DNA of 64,000 nucleotides from Paramacrobiotus metropolitanus (taxonomy: Eukaryota; Tardigrada; Eutardigrada; Parachela; Macrobiotidae). The DNA is taken from positions 1,612,001 through 1,676,000 of the forward strand of contig NW_026570236.1 of the NCBI RefSeq assembly GCF_019649055.1, read 5' to 3'. The notes beneath the pieces are model-generated. The model made no database searches. It was not told the origin of the DNA and worked only from the letters and a program-made list of their open reading frames with translations. This document shows, piece after piece, positions 30,854 to 42,837 of the stretch; within the stretch, counting starts at the first letter, position 1; every line of letters starts with the position of its first letter. A program made the translations under genes and the position numbers.

Positions 30854-31716
30854 TCGATTTAATTTAAGATTGATCAGGCAGATTCAGGTTCTGATATATT
30901 TGTGAAAATATAAAGCATCCATGATAAGCGACAGAGGTCTTTGCGATATTTGGATAGCATGGAATCAAACTTAACATACTGTAACCGTTATTGTGACTCG
31001 TCGAGGCTGCAGTTCGTGCTGGAACAACTGTACGAATATGAGGAGCTGTCAGCAGCAAACCAACAGATAGATAAGATATGCTTGAGTTCCTCTCGTGTAT
31101 CTTGCTCAACAGGAGGAGCGGCAGCATATATGTATAATTATTTGCACAACCTAGCTAATAACAACAAAAGCAGTACAAACTCGCTGTAACAATATAACAA
31201 AAGCACTTCCTAGCCATGCTTTCCTGGTCCGGAAGCTTTCCCATTAAATTTCATTTCTTTTCCAAATTACATTTCATTTTTTGTATTCTCGCTAAACGCG
31301 TCCAACAAAATTAATGTTGACGTTGGAAGTGGTAAAATAATAGTGAGTTATAGGGCAATGAAAGTCAGTTTGCGAAAAGAAGTTTAATAAAATGAAAAGG
31401 CACAGAACAATTTCCATAAATAAGCAGTAATTAACCCGGATTCGTTAGGCTTGGGAGTAGGCTGAGACTACTTGCGGATACGTTTCTGTTATAATCCATT
31501 GCAGCAGCCATTTTTAAATTTCAAACACCAGGGCACGCCGCCGCATACATGCTTGCCTATAAAAGCTTGACAGCAAAACCGTTAAGAAACCGAGTTTTTT
31601 CCATTCAGTAAAATTTTAATTAGCGATAGTTGTGTGCATCCATCTTAATTCATAAGGGAGTCCAATCAGTTCGAAAAGCTTGTATTACGGCATTAGTGTA
31701 GTTCCCAATCTTAAAG
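30854..31716. other. Intergenic region; promoter of the secreted-protein gene
   Basis: No gene recognised. The small frames around 30941-31189 on both strands are unsupported. A TATA box lies at 31558. Confidence 0.5.
31558..31565 (+). promoter_or_regulatory. TATA box of the gene at 31717
   Basis: TATAAAAG, about 160 bp before the ATG, with an initiator-like TCCATTCAGTA about 40 bp downstream. Confidence 0.6.
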
Positions 31717-32214
31717 ATGAGAAAGTGTGGTTTTATAAAGGTTCTGGCAAGTGTGGTCTTATGTGTCCTTGATCGAGTTTCGAGTGCTAAAACCGACAAC
31801 AATGTGGCGTTTAACTTGTCCGATCCCATCGTCAGCGATACACTGATGAGCCAGCTTGATCTTGATCAAGAACTCGCCGTGCATCAATATTTAACTGGGT
31901 CGTTTCCCAAGTACCGCTTGTCACCCAGCACCATGCAGCAGATCCGAGACGAAGTCCAGCTCGAACTAAGTACGGAGCAGCAGTTAGCAGATAGGAAGGC
32001 CTACAAGACGCAGCTGAAGAACGAGGCATCCATTGAAAATTACCTCAACTCTCAAAATACCCCACGGGCCAAGGAACAGCTCCGGCAGTTTGAACAGCGC
32101 CGAAGTGATATTCACCGCATGCAGAATGCTCCAGCGCCATCCACTACCGGCACCAGCGGCTCAGTGAACAACAAAATGCAGATGAGGATTATCAAGTTTC
32201 CCTTGACACTTTAA
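31717..32214 (+). CDS. Small secreted helical protein, family member 1
   Basis: 165 residues with a signal peptide (FIKVLASVVLCVLDRVSSA, cleavage near residue 24). The mature part is charged and helical: HQYLTGSFPKYRL, IRDEVQLELSTEQQLADRKA, KNEASIENYLNSQ, FEQRRSDIHRMQNA. It has no cysteines in the mature part. The same motif order occurs in the gene at 49047, so the two are paralogues. I do not recognise the family. It is a single exon behind a TATA box; its TAA stop overlaps AATAAA (TTTAATAAAAA), so the 3' UTR must be very short. Confidence 0.8.
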   Translation: MRKCGFIKVLASVVLCVLDRVSSAKTDNNVAFNLSDPIVSDTLMSQLDLDQELAVHQYLTGSFPKYRLSPSTMQQIRDEVQLELSTEQQLADRKAYKTQLKNEASIENYLNSQNTPRAKEQLRQFEQRRSDIHRMQNAPAPSTTGTSGSVNNKMQMRIIKFPLTL

Positions 32215-32492
32215 TAAAAAAAGTGTACTGTGGCTCCCTATAAACCTTTGCAAAATTAGCCGACATATGCTGGTAACAGTCTGTGTTTTTTTATTTCGGT
32301 TTTTGTTTAATGATTGCGTGAGTGTATCTGCGCGCTTGTATTTCATTACTCGATCGGCAATTGTTTCATTACGATTCATTTGGGAAATAATTATTGTCAT
32401 CACTTTGTAGATATTTAGTGTTACGGCTACGGTCAATAAAAGGTTGTTGTAAGCAAGGTGTTGCTTACCTGCATGTGACTGGCAAAATTTAT

Positions 32493-32986
32493 CCCGATCC
32501 CAAGGCTTGATTTCGTACGCGCGCCTAGCGAGCACAAGCGGATACAGATTTCGAGCACCCAGCGGATCGCTTGGCGAATACACAAAACTGTTTGATTCAA
32601 AATGGCTATAACTTTATTCTGCCGTCATACGACAACTTCTCAGGTATCAAAAATCTTCCCAAATGTTTCTTCGTCTTTTGACGCTTTGGTTGACAGATTT
32701 CATGAATCAGATCCTGTTATAACAAAAGATTTCATCCAGAACCAGATCCCGTTAAAACAGGATCTAGTTCTGGATGAAGTCTGCGAACCAATGCGTCAAA
32801 AGATGAGGAAAATTGTGGGAAGATTTTTGATACCAAAGAAGTTGTCTTGCATGATAGCAGAATAAAGTTATAGCCATTTTGAATCAAACAGTTTTGCGTA
32901 TTCGCCAAGCGATCCGCTGAGTGCTCGAAATCTGTATCCGTTTGTGCTCGCTAGGCGAGCCTACGAAATCATGCCTTGGGATCGGG
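32493..32986. repeat. Long imperfect palindrome (foldback/MITE-like)
   Basis: Two inverted arms of about 240 bp, starting CCCGATCCCAAGG and ending CCTTGGGATCGGG, centred near 32750 (CCCGTTAAAACAGGATC). Arms share blocks such as GATACAGATTTCGAGCAC and CTGTTTGATTCAAAATGG with few mismatches and small gaps. TAT flanks both ends, possibly a 3-bp target duplication. No transposase inside. It is likely a non-autonomous DNA transposon, folding into a near-perfect hairpin. Confidence 0.85.
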
Positions 32987-34079
32987 TATAGAGTTCAACA
33001 TTCTACGTATATACAGTTATCTGCATTATGCTTATAAGAAAATAATAATATGTGAACACACCCATTAACAGTGCCGTACGTCACTGCAACCCGGCCCTGT
33101 ATTCTTTGCAAAAAAGCGGGAACAGTAACTCCTAACATTCGTTAATGTAAAATTGTGCACCAGGATCAGCGGCGAATATTGAGCAATAAAATGGGAAAAA
33201 ATGGTAGGCCGAATCCTCCATGATACCGCAACGGACTGTTTCCGCTGCACTGCCGGCTCGCAAGTTGGAAATACTATAATTATACAGAATTTATGCATGA
33301 TAGTCTTGAAATTCTGTGACGCTGGTCAACGAAAATGACGTCAACTTTTCAGATATTAAACTGCGTATGGTGAGCTATTTTACATACAGACAATAAAGTA
33401 AAACGAAATCTGTACAGTATGTATGCTGCGTAGTGGAATATACTACGTTCGAGAGGTATCAATAATATTTTATTCGTTAGAACGTATTTCAAAAGGTGTT
33501 TTGCATCTGACTTATTATGAATCAAGGTGAGTAAGAGCGCTCCCCGTAAATCTTTGGATTTGGCCATTTGGGAACATTTGTATTTGTCTGTATCATTATT
33601 ATGTGACATATTTTAAAACAAATACTATAATTAAGTTGTAATGGTACCTAAATACGGACACTTGTAAGTCTAGTAAAAATTTACTTAACTTACCAAGGGT
33701 AAATTATACCTAACTCGAGCATTTGGACGGACCGAACAAAAAAATTCCGCTCTGCCGCTGCAGTACGTCAACCGATTTTTAGTAAAGAAATTCATACTGA
33801 AGCGCTTTGGAAAATATGTACTTCAAAAGCGTAGAGCTTCTTGTTCGGAAAAATCTGCGCTAAAACGGTTTCCTGCTCAATGACATTGACTTCTATTACT
33901 TGCTTAATTATGCACTACCCTCGGCTATGAAACGCTCCAAAGTAATGACAAAACTTTTATTATAAAAACGGAATAATAATGGAAGATGGCCGGAAACAAG
34001 GTCAGTTGTTAACGACTGCAAAATCCCAGCCACTTCTGAAAACAGCATAAATATGAGCCCCTTAATAATGATTAGAAAA

Positions 34080-34175
34080 TATTAGCAAATATAGCCATTA
34101 TTAAATAAGTAAATTTAGCCATTATATAATTTAGCCATTTTGCAAATATAGCCATTATTAAATTAGTAAATTTAT
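34080..34175. repeat. Short imperfect AT-rich tandem repeat
   Basis: The block GCAAATATAGCCATTATTAAA followed by GTAAATTTA occurs twice, about 60 bp apart, with TTTAGCCATT remnants between them. Confidence 0.6.
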
Positions 34176-35132
34176 TTTTAGTAAATGCAACTGTGCACAA
34201 ATATTAATTATCTTTAATTATAAGTTTTTATGTATCAATAACTGCAATTATATTTTTTTTTTGTAGCAGTCGCCAGCCACATAAAGAAAATGCTATCAAA
34301 CAGTTAGTTAAACAATGACAACAACTGATTAAAAGCTGCAGCGTTTATAAACTAGTTATTAAACATGTCATATATCCGGATCGCAGACGCTTCCCACTGG
34401 GCATATCACTATCGCTTAACCGACTCTTGTCACACATTTCTCGAAAAGCGAAAGCACTAGACCTGAGACCTTCTTTTGTATCAGTAGCAAATGGCGCACA
34501 ATGGCCACGAAGAACGATACACTATATTCCGCCGGTTGGGCAATCAGTGCGACTGCAAAACGATGCCGGCCGTAGTTAGCTGCATGCACAATAATCGATC
34601 CATTATTCATAAACAGCCATAAAGATACACGAAAAAATTCCTGATTACACTTGAAGATAGAGATTAACCATATAGGATCCGAATAATAGCCATATTGTAT
34701 AACACATCAATAAATAAGTGCGAAAAATATATAGGTAAGTTGGTAACCGATTTACGCTGCCTAAACCGACACACACACACGCTATAACGCCACAATTAAG
34801 GCCAAACGATGAGTTACGATTGAATAAAGAAATGAGACGGACGAACGCGGAAATGACACTTGGTCACCCGGTGTAGATGCGGCGGGCATTATACATGATA
34901 CACACTCAGACACATATACATATTGTTATACACACTGACCCATTACAAGCGATGGGACAATTAATAAACGCCACGGAACGCTCCATGCCAATATGCTGTA
35001 TATTGTGCCATATGGTTCCACTTTTTTGACAGGCTGTACATTATACAGCCAGATGCTAGATGACGCTTCGGGGGCCTTTTTAGCGCTACGATGACAATGT
35101 GATCATAGGCTGCTACAACAGTACGGGGCGGA

Positions 35133-35144
35133 TATATATAAAAG
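35133..35144 (+). promoter_or_regulatory. TATA box of the glycine-rich gene
   Basis: TATATATAAAAG, about 115 bp before the ATG at 35258, with a pyrimidine-rich start region (TCTTCTTCTTCTG) downstream. Confidence 0.6.
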
Positions 35145-35257
35145 ATGTTTACGCTCTATTAAGCCATACCATCGCATCTTCTTCTTCTTCTGTTCTATCT
35201 GCAGTCGGATACCGATAGCCGGTTATTTTCCCTTTTATCACATCCCCCTCCGACAAA

Positions 35258-36022
35258 ATGAAGACGTTATTAATCGGCCTGGCGCTGGGCCTCACGGTTA
35301 CCATGGGTAAGCGGCATGGATGTAACCTTTCACATTACTTGTGGAAAAACCTTATGTACATATTTAATAATAATAATTTTTTATAATACTAAAGTAAATA
35401 CTTAATTTATTGGTGATATATAGCATCGTAACAAATATATATGAAAATAAAATCCATATCTTCAAAATATTTATAAAATATTAATTTTTAAATTTGAATC
35501 TGTTTTATCGATTATTTCGTGATTAAATTTAAATTTTTTTTCCTCGCTACAGTTTATGCCCAGTCTACCGGGGCTCCGTCATCATCATCCTACTCCAGCG
35601 GTAGCAGCAACAGCAACTACGCTACCCCGACGGCCAACAGTGGATACAGTGGCGGTAACAGCGGTTACAGCAGTGGCGGCGGAGGATATGGAAACGGCGG
35701 AGGCGGCTATGGCGGCGGTGGTGGGGGTTATGGAGGCGGTGGCAGTGGAGGCGGATACGGTGATCTGTTCAGCTTCCCCTTCGGTTACTCCAGCGGCTAT
35801 GGTTACGGCTACAGAAGGTACATCCCCGTGCCCTGGTGGATCTGGTATCCATCCAGCTTTGGATACAACAAGGGATTCGGATTCGGTATCAATGGCGGTG
35901 GATTTGGCGGTGGATACGGTGGTGGCGGATATGGAGGTGGCGGTTACGGAGGCGGCGGTTATGGCGGTGGCGGTTATGGCAACGGTGGTGGCGGTTACGG
36001 CGGCGGCGGTGGCTACCAGTAA
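35258..36022 (+). CDS. Secreted glycine/tyrosine-rich protein, member 1
   Basis: Two exons: 35258-35306 (MKTLLIGLALGLTVTM, signal peptide) and 35553-36022, joined in phase over a 246-bp intron (GTAAGC...TACAG). The mature protein begins near YAQSTG, has a Ser/Tyr-rich part, then GYGGGG repeats. In the middle is an unusual conserved core, GYGYGYRRYIPVPWWIWYP, shared with the gene at 39683-40755. Gly/Tyr-rich secreted proteins of this sort form cuticle, eggshell or adhesive material. The poly(A) signal AATAAA is about 30 bp after the stop. Role inferred from composition. Confidence 0.85.
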
Positions 36023-36956
36023 AGGTGAGGCCAAGATTCGATCGCGACTTTAATAAACTATAGATATCACTTTTAATTCGCGTTTTTATATTGGGTTGCA
36101 AATTTTCCCGAATTTTAAAAAGCGATCAAAGAAAAAATTAATTAAAACTAGCAAAAAAGTATATAAAATAATAATAATGGTACCATTTACTGAAATTAAT
36201 TAAAAAGGATAAAAATTGCTGCTGCTGTAAAACATATATATGCTGCATTTTGCACTTCGATGACAGCAAGCTGACGACAGCTAATCACCCTCGCAAAATC
36301 GTTAAGGTGAAAGACATCATTAAAACTGATTACCGAATTAATGAATGCTGTTTAACATTTTAGGCCTACACTTCCGACTCGTGCACCATTCAACATCAAC
36401 AACAACACCACCACCAAGATTGCTACTCGTCAGTGGCTGGCCACGAAGCGCGCAGGGCAATCGCAAAAGAATGTTTTGTTATCTCGCTAGCGAATACTGT
36501 TTACCATCGTTTATGTATTTGCGCTATGTGAAGATGTGAACTATCTTGGTTTTTATTAGTATTCCTTTGCACTGGACACCGCAACTCAATGTCCGCAAAG
36601 CATGTGATTTTATTGACGACAATTAAACTGTTGAACAATCAGTGTACCGCTTCTCGCGACCAGCTTGGCGTATACAACGATGATTTACAATCACGCTTAT
36701 TACAATTATTAAGGACGCAAGATATCAGCACACAAATAGTAATAAAAACCAAAATGGTCTCGGTAGTTTGCACACATCAATCATTCATACAGGTATGGGG
36801 ATGCGTTTATTAACAGTGTCATTAATGAAAACCGTTCTCAATGAGACATTTATATATGCCAATGAACATCTCATAACTGCAAGCAAGCGTCGAATATCTG
36901 TAGTATGTACAAGAAACTGCTTCCGGTCAGTTTGTCTTTTGTGCCATATTATAAGC
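36023..36956. other. Intergenic, no recognised gene
   Basis: AT-rich sequence downstream of the glycine-rich gene and of the minus-strand cysteine-rich gene. Frames at 36345 and 36589 have no support. Confidence 0.5.
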
Positions 36957-37245
36957 TTAAGTGCGACTGCATGTGCAGGCTTCGTACACGCAGCGAGAGG
37001 GCTTTCCATCCGGACAAATGACTCCGTCACATATGACTAATTGTAGAGAACAACAAGATTCTTAGCAATAAACAGATCGTGTTAATTTTACGCGTAACAA
37101 GAGAATCCTCAGTTAATATGTGATTATGTGATGAACAATATGTAGCGGTTTACTTACTGCACGGATCGAATTGTCCATTGGTCAGGTTGATTACCAATGC
37201 CAGAGCAATAAGGCATAAAAGAATAAAATAAAGTGTTGTCTTCAT
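36957..37245 (-). CDS. Very small secreted six-cysteine peptide, member 1
   Basis: Two short exons: 37245-37158 and 37036-36957, GT-AG, phase 1. The first encodes a signal peptide (LYFILLCLIALALVINLTNG) and the first cysteine (QFDPC). The second encodes the rest and ends in TAA. The precursor is 55 residues; the mature peptide about 30, with pattern C-x2-C-x4-C-x7-C-x4-C-x1-C and the shared CPxGK after the third cysteine. The paralogue at 38168-38769 has identical spacing and the same intron position directly after the first cysteine. It would be disulphide-bonded and secreted. Antimicrobial, hormone-like, inhibitor or toxin-like roles are all possible; I do not recognise the family. Confidence 0.8.
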
Positions 37246-38167
37246 ATTGAAAATCTTGAAAATAATTATACTACACGATCTTAGTAAAACAAAATTAGAG
37301 TAACAATAATATAATATATAAATAATAATATCAACTTGAATATCAATAAATTGTTAGTGCAGCTGAGCAAGAGTTGCTTTATAGTGGCAATTAAGCATAT
37401 CGGTTTGTGATAGAAGATATTTATATTGGTGCACTAGATCGAGCACCAGCCGCATCTGTTGCTGTTTTCACGATTGATAAAATAATCTCCGGTAGGTATC
37501 TATAAACTATTTGTGTAAAACATAATCATTCACCGAGAAACGGGGTACGAGATGTTAAGGTCCAGTTTTAGGTTTTGGATTCGGTACAAACCGCAGCACA
37601 ATCATAATAATATTATTGGTCAGAGATCAGCAAAATCCATTGTTCGTCCGGCGTACAAGTGTCATCCAGGCCTTTATCTATCGCTAATCGCTATCGCAGC
37701 TGCATAAATTGGTGTAAACAAATATGCCATGTTCTGTTTAGATTTCTTTGACACTGTACGATATGCAGTCTATTTACATGGTATTTGTATATCGATTATA
37801 GAGGTGGATATTAAACTTTAAAATTTTACAAAGAAGTACAGCTGCAAGCTTAATACAAGACGCAAGTACGAGTTTTTCTGAGGTTAATAATATTATGATC
37901 ATGGGATGGGTATATACTGCAGTTTTGTACTTTTCCAGACATTTACATTGCACACTTTAATTAATTTTAGATCATGTCCCGAGTATTTTCATAGATGACT
38001 GTTAATAACTGTTGCCAAAAATGCTAGAAATTAAAGAATATTACCACACTAATAATAACAAAATGGCGGAATATTAAGTAATCGCAAAGCAAATCTGGGA
38101 AATTCCTCTCGTTTGCCGTGTATTCCCTGTACATTGTGCAGTGTCTTGAATATCCATATTCTTCACT
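37246..38167. other. Intergenic between the two small cysteine-rich genes
   Basis: AT-rich, no gene seen on either strand. It holds the promoter of the member-1 gene. A GATTGATAAAATAATC-like hairpin is the only local structure I noticed. Confidence 0.45.
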
Positions 38168-38769
38168 TTAAATTCCATGGCCATCGCACAAGCACCCTTC
38201 AGAGTAACAGGTAGCCGCCTTGCCGCTCGGGCATGTGTAATACGAGCAGAAAACTGTAATAGTAGTCAATCGTAGTGATTTATAAAGTAAACACCGTCAC
38301 TGAAAAGGAACAGTTCCATTAATAATACAAATATAATGAATGGCTTTGGCTCTGTCTTTAACCAAAGCCAGTAGAATATACGTACTATATTCTATAGGCT
38401 TTGCTTTAACTCATTGCTCCATGCACCATGTGCCATAAATTACAAGTGCGATCTCTTAATGTTATAAATGAGAGAAACCTTTAAATGCACAACGCTGTGA
38501 AATACGTTTACTGAACATCGATTAGTGAAATTACCAAAAACTCTACGCATATACGAGAACAGAGGAGTTTCTGTATGTAAGGAAAAGCTAATCGTGCGGA
38601 GAGTCATAACTACTGCAGAAAGCGCATCACTCTAATTGTGCAACAAACACACGAATTATAACTTACTGCAGATGAGAGCGCTGATACTTTGCGCTTGGAC
38701 CAATTGGTCAGCCAGAAAAACGGCCATCAGGAAGAAGGATAAAAGGAAACACCGCGTAAGAAGTGACAT
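38168..38769 (-). CDS. Very small secreted six-cysteine peptide, member 2
   Basis: Exons 38769-38667 and 38253-38168, GT-AG, phase 1, joined in frame. Exon 1 encodes a signal peptide (FLLSFFLMAVFLADQLVQA) and ends just after the first mature cysteine (SALIC). Exon 2 carries the other five, with CPSGK and a CLC pair near the end. Precursor 61 residues. The cysteine spacing is identical to the gene at 36957-37245, and CI-x-C and CPxGK are conserved, while other residues differ strongly. This points to diverged tandem duplicates under pressure to keep the fold. The intron is longer (413 bp versus 121 bp). Confidence 0.8.
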
Positions 38770-39682
38770 TTTTAACGAAGCTGCCAGGTTAGCTGCTAAA
38801 AACTGCTTATCGGTTAGCTACACCGTGTAACTGCCAGATTTTGGTTGTACAAAATTAACAAACACTTCGAACGCCTAGCGATCCGCGAATAATTAGGAGA
38901 CTGTTCGGTCTTTGATCTATTTATAAGTTACTGAGTGCGACTTAATTGTTCGGGAGATACATTATGATTACCTGCTTTTTGTGTGAAAGAAACGATGTAG
39001 TTAGTAGCTACTTCAATATGGTCAACTGTTCATGCAAGATATGAAAAGAACATCATTACAAAAAAGTTAAAAGACAAACACCGCATTTATTGCAGCTGTA
39101 CGAAATTTGAGCGGGCCGTGCTTTGTCCGTATAATATAGCGGAAACATGCCGCCAGAAAGGCCCTGTCTATGGTCAGAGGTACTCAGCTACCTAAACGTA
39201 CAACTGCTATAATTTTGTTGTTTTACGTCCCACGAAGATATCTAGGTGAATCTTTCTTGTTCAGTGTTTCTGTAGCGTACGCGCTAATTAGGTTTACTCA
39301 GAAATGTTATTCAATACAGTTTACGAGCATTTATTATTGTGTCTGCCGTGAATTTGTAAATAAAAACGTACGGTCATTAAAAAGCTAGGTCAGTGATATG
39401 CAGTTCCTTGTAAGAGAGTACAGATATGTACATTTTCCGATATACTGTCAGCAAAACACAGTTCTTTAATTTATTCAGTAACAGGCGACAGATTTATTAC
39501 AGATTAAAAAACGCGGTCAGTTAATTGAAAATTAATTAATACAGCAAATAAACGATCATAATAATAAATACGAAAACAACAAGTTATACAATGGGTGGCT
39601 GACACTCACTTGACAACAATAATTATGGTGAGAAAACAATTGGTTCACAGACAAATGACAGAGTAAAAAAGGTCACATGGGT
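38770..39682. other. Intergenic, no recognised gene
   Basis: AT-rich region between the member-2 peptide gene and the 3' end of the minus-strand glycine-rich gene. Nothing supported on either strand. Confidence 0.45.
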
Positions 39683-40755
39683 TTATTTCCGTCCGTAACC
39701 GCTGTTGCCAGCGTAACCACTACCGCTACCGTAACCCGATCCACCGCCGTAGTTACCGCCATAGCCGCCCATGTTACCACCGTAACCTCCCATACCACCG
39801 CCGTAACCACCCATGCCGCCCATGCCACCGAAACCGCCCATTCCACCAAAACCACCCATTCCACCGAAACCGCCCAGGCCGCCACCCATACCACCATAGC
39901 CCATTGGTCGACCACCTAACCCACCGCCGAATCCACCGCCGCCCATTGCACTAGCCGCCAGAAGCGATCCTATAAAAAGGAGCAGTTCAACTGGATAATT
40001 CTGCGTTAGGGTACTGGTAACAAATTTCACTTGAAAGTTTAATATCTATTTTAATTATAATTTCAAATATTAAATGCATTATTAATTTTAATATACTTTC
40101 TATTTAGCGAGCACTATCGCTTGTTAGGGATTATATGTCCATTTATTTGACACGAACACCAAAATTGATTAGAAATTGTTTGATAAAAGCTAATTTCATA
40201 AAAAAGAACGCATACCGAGGCCGGTACCGCCACCTTTGTTGAGCATAATGGTGGTGGGATACCAGATCCACCAGGGTACGGGGATATATCGCCGGTAACC
40301 GTAGCCGTATCCGCTGGAATACCCAAACGGAGTCATATCTCCACCGAATCCTCCATCCACGCCGCCGCCTCCGTAACCGCCACCACCACTACCGTAACTA
40401 CCACCCGTTCCGTAACTGCCACCACCGGTGCCGTAACCGGAACGGGCCGGCACACTGCTTCCGCTGTCGTACGACGAGCCGGATGCGCCGGCGGCGTACG
40501 GCGACGACGAGGATGCCGGTGCCGCTGCATACGAGGACGTGGGAGATGAACCGGAAGTGTACGTGCTGCTACTGCTCGCTGCATCCGTGCCGAACACCAA
40601 CGGAAACTCTGCGCAGAATTCGGTGGACAATTTATAAAAATTAATTAAAAATGCACGTTCGCTTCGTTCGTTCTTATAATTAACACAGTGGACTCACGGG
40701 AACTGAGAGCAGCCGCAATGCAGGCGCCAAGGAATACTTTAATCCTGAGGATCAT
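39683..40755 (-). CDS. Secreted glycine-rich protein, member 2
   Basis: Likely three exons: 40755-40698 (MILRIKVFLGACIAAALSS, signal peptide), 40608-40216 and 39969-39683, all GT-AG and in phase. Exon 2 is Ser/Ala/Tyr-rich, then GYGGG repeats, then the core GYGYGYRRYIPVPWWIWYP found also at 35258-36022. Exon 3 is GGFGGMGGF/GGYGG repeat ending GNSGYGRK. Its TAA stop lies inside AATAAAC, a poly(A) signal. Alternatively, exon 3 is a separate gene: upstream of its acceptor an open frame gives a signal-like ELLLFIGSLLAASA. Probably a cuticle, eggshell or adhesive structural protein. Confidence 0.75.
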
Positions 40756-42837
40756 TTTCCAACTGGATATGGATGGATAAATGAATCGGTACAATCCCGA
40801 AGAATATTCCGGCGACACAGAAAAAACTGATACTTTTTTTCTTGTCGCTAATATGCTGATGATTGGAAAGCAGAGAGATGGTGAAGAAACACCACCAACC
40901 GGCAGACCTTCTTATACTGGCCCACAATCATCCGTGTACGTGCTCCGGCGACGCTACCGTGCGCCGCTGATCATATGTCCATTAAAAGGTCATTAAGGGA
41001 AGGGGTATCCGGTATTAACGGTGTTGACACACTGTGCGCAGGCCGGTATTGTCAGCCGGCACGACTGACCGGTCGCGGACCACCAACCGTCTCTCCGCTA
41101 CAACACACCGTAATATGCTCATCGTAGTCCCCGCTTTGAGAGCTTAACCTCACCGTTCCGCTGTTCTGCCCTTTATCGGCATTTAACCTTCAATGTATCG
41201 GTGTTTATGGCTCCTTGCGCCATATTCCGCCGGCTGCCCCTTTATTACCCGGTAGTTGTATATACGCCGGCAATATCGGCGATGATCGCCATAATGTCCA
41301 CTGGGTGAAATGACATACTATCACAATGTACATCATATTCACGGCATTCATGCGGAAATTTCTTCAATTAGCGAGATGTGTTTCTTTGCTTATATTTTTA
41401 TCAAGTGTCGATTGTCCAATTGCCGTACAATGTTCCTTGGAATGTTTCGTTCAACAATAGAAATTTGACAGTAATCACCGATTACAGAGTAAGGTACTTG
41501 CAAATAATGCATCAGCGGTGCGCATTAAATGGAAGGCCTAAGTGCCATCAAGTCCTCTACAAGTAAAGCAATGTGGTTCGCCTACCATAATTTCATGTTT
41601 TTTCCGTGAAATGCTTCATTATTCACTGAGATTTCGTACTCTGCTTTTGAATTAACTGTTTTATGAGACCATTTCTTAAACGTTTGTTACCACGACAAGC
41701 TTGTGGAAGAGCTTGTGGAAGAGTAATTGTAGTACGTGGGCAGGATGAGACCGTAGGTGCACCCACAGATGACCTGCAAACAGCGGTAAAAACAGAAGAT
41801 TAAATATCAACACATACTTTTATGCATAAGTTATTTTTCCTCGCATACAAATTAGTTTTTGCAATTATTTTAGCTAGGATAGTAAAAAATCCATAAATTT
41901 GCGTATTGAACAATATTGTTCAATATGGATATGAACGCATCGATAAAAGATCCCATAAATAAAAAATAGTACAAGAAAGAGGAGAGCAGGTTAACTTGAT
42001 TGACGCGAGACATATTAATACAGTACTTGTTAATACTAAGATTAATACAGTACTTTGCAAATGAAATTTCAGACAGCCATAGTGAGTTTTATCTGGAGTT
42101 GCAATTAATTCTGTAAGTATTTGTAAAATATTTTTTACAATGCAAAATATTTTTTACCATTTTGTAACTTGTCCTTTACCTGTAAAATATGTTCTCGACG
42201 ATTCATGGTACGTATGGCAATGAGGAAACCGTGCACCCGTACATTGTTCCCAGCGACAGCCAGCGTGCCGGTCGTTCTTCCGGCACATTATGCTTGACGC
42301 GCCGCGATCGTCAACAATCTCAATCGGCTGGTTTCTGGATGGTTACACCGGCATATATATTTTTGCCCCGACTATGTATATGTACGAGTATATCATATAC
42401 ACATCCCGTGCCCAACGCAGCCGGTGCTCATCGAGCTCACCGTAACCGCATTTCCCCGGCCGGCGTTGTGTGTGTAGCACGCGTACCATTCTAACAAACG
42501 CCGGGCTGCCCTCCAGTGATTTGCTCCCATCCTTATTGAATGTGAAAGCGACGATAATCAAGCGTGATGCGGAAAGAAATCTCTTAACAGTTCTATCTAT
42601 TCGGGACTGTGGCGGGCGCCCGCTCATACAGCCGGTTCCTCTGATAGGCACAACCCATTGAACACTTGGCACAACGCATCGCATTACGTACATCCATGAC
42701 CGTGTCCGCTCTGATCATTGTCGGCGGCACCAGGGAATTGGAAATTTATCGTTTGTTGCCTTGAAAAAAAATTCCGTCTTTACCGTCCATTTGTGTATAC
42801 ACGCGCGGGTTGGTGCAAGTGACCTTTACGAGAACGG
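40756..42837. other. Intergenic upstream of VMAT, no recognised gene
   Basis: Moderately GC-rich near 41000-41300 and 42180-42700, AT-rich elsewhere. No supported gene. A possible terminal exon on the minus strand near 41680-41776 is listed under rejected items. Two direct copies of GAGCTTGTGGAA-like sequence are near 41700. Confidence 0.4.

Larger units (their letters stand above)
32215..35257. other. Intergenic region with foldback element and short repeats
   Basis: No gene found. It contains the 0.5-kb palindrome (32493-32986) and a tandem repeat (about 34080-34175). The frame 32602-32865 is an effect of the palindrome. A TATA box for the next gene lies at 35133. Confidence 0.5.

Noticed and set aside
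32602-32865. 87-residue frame in the palindrome
   Set aside because: The sequence is two inverted arms reading into each other; no protein character.
35585-36034. Long minus-strand and alternate-frame ORFs over the glycine-rich gene (also 39673-39919)
   Set aside because: Low-complexity shadows of the GYGGG repeats.
41676-41776. Possible minus-strand terminal exon (VICGCTYGLILPTYYNY...) after a TTTGCAG acceptor
   Set aside because: Short, with no upstream exon or family match found; splice acceptor alone is too weak as evidence.
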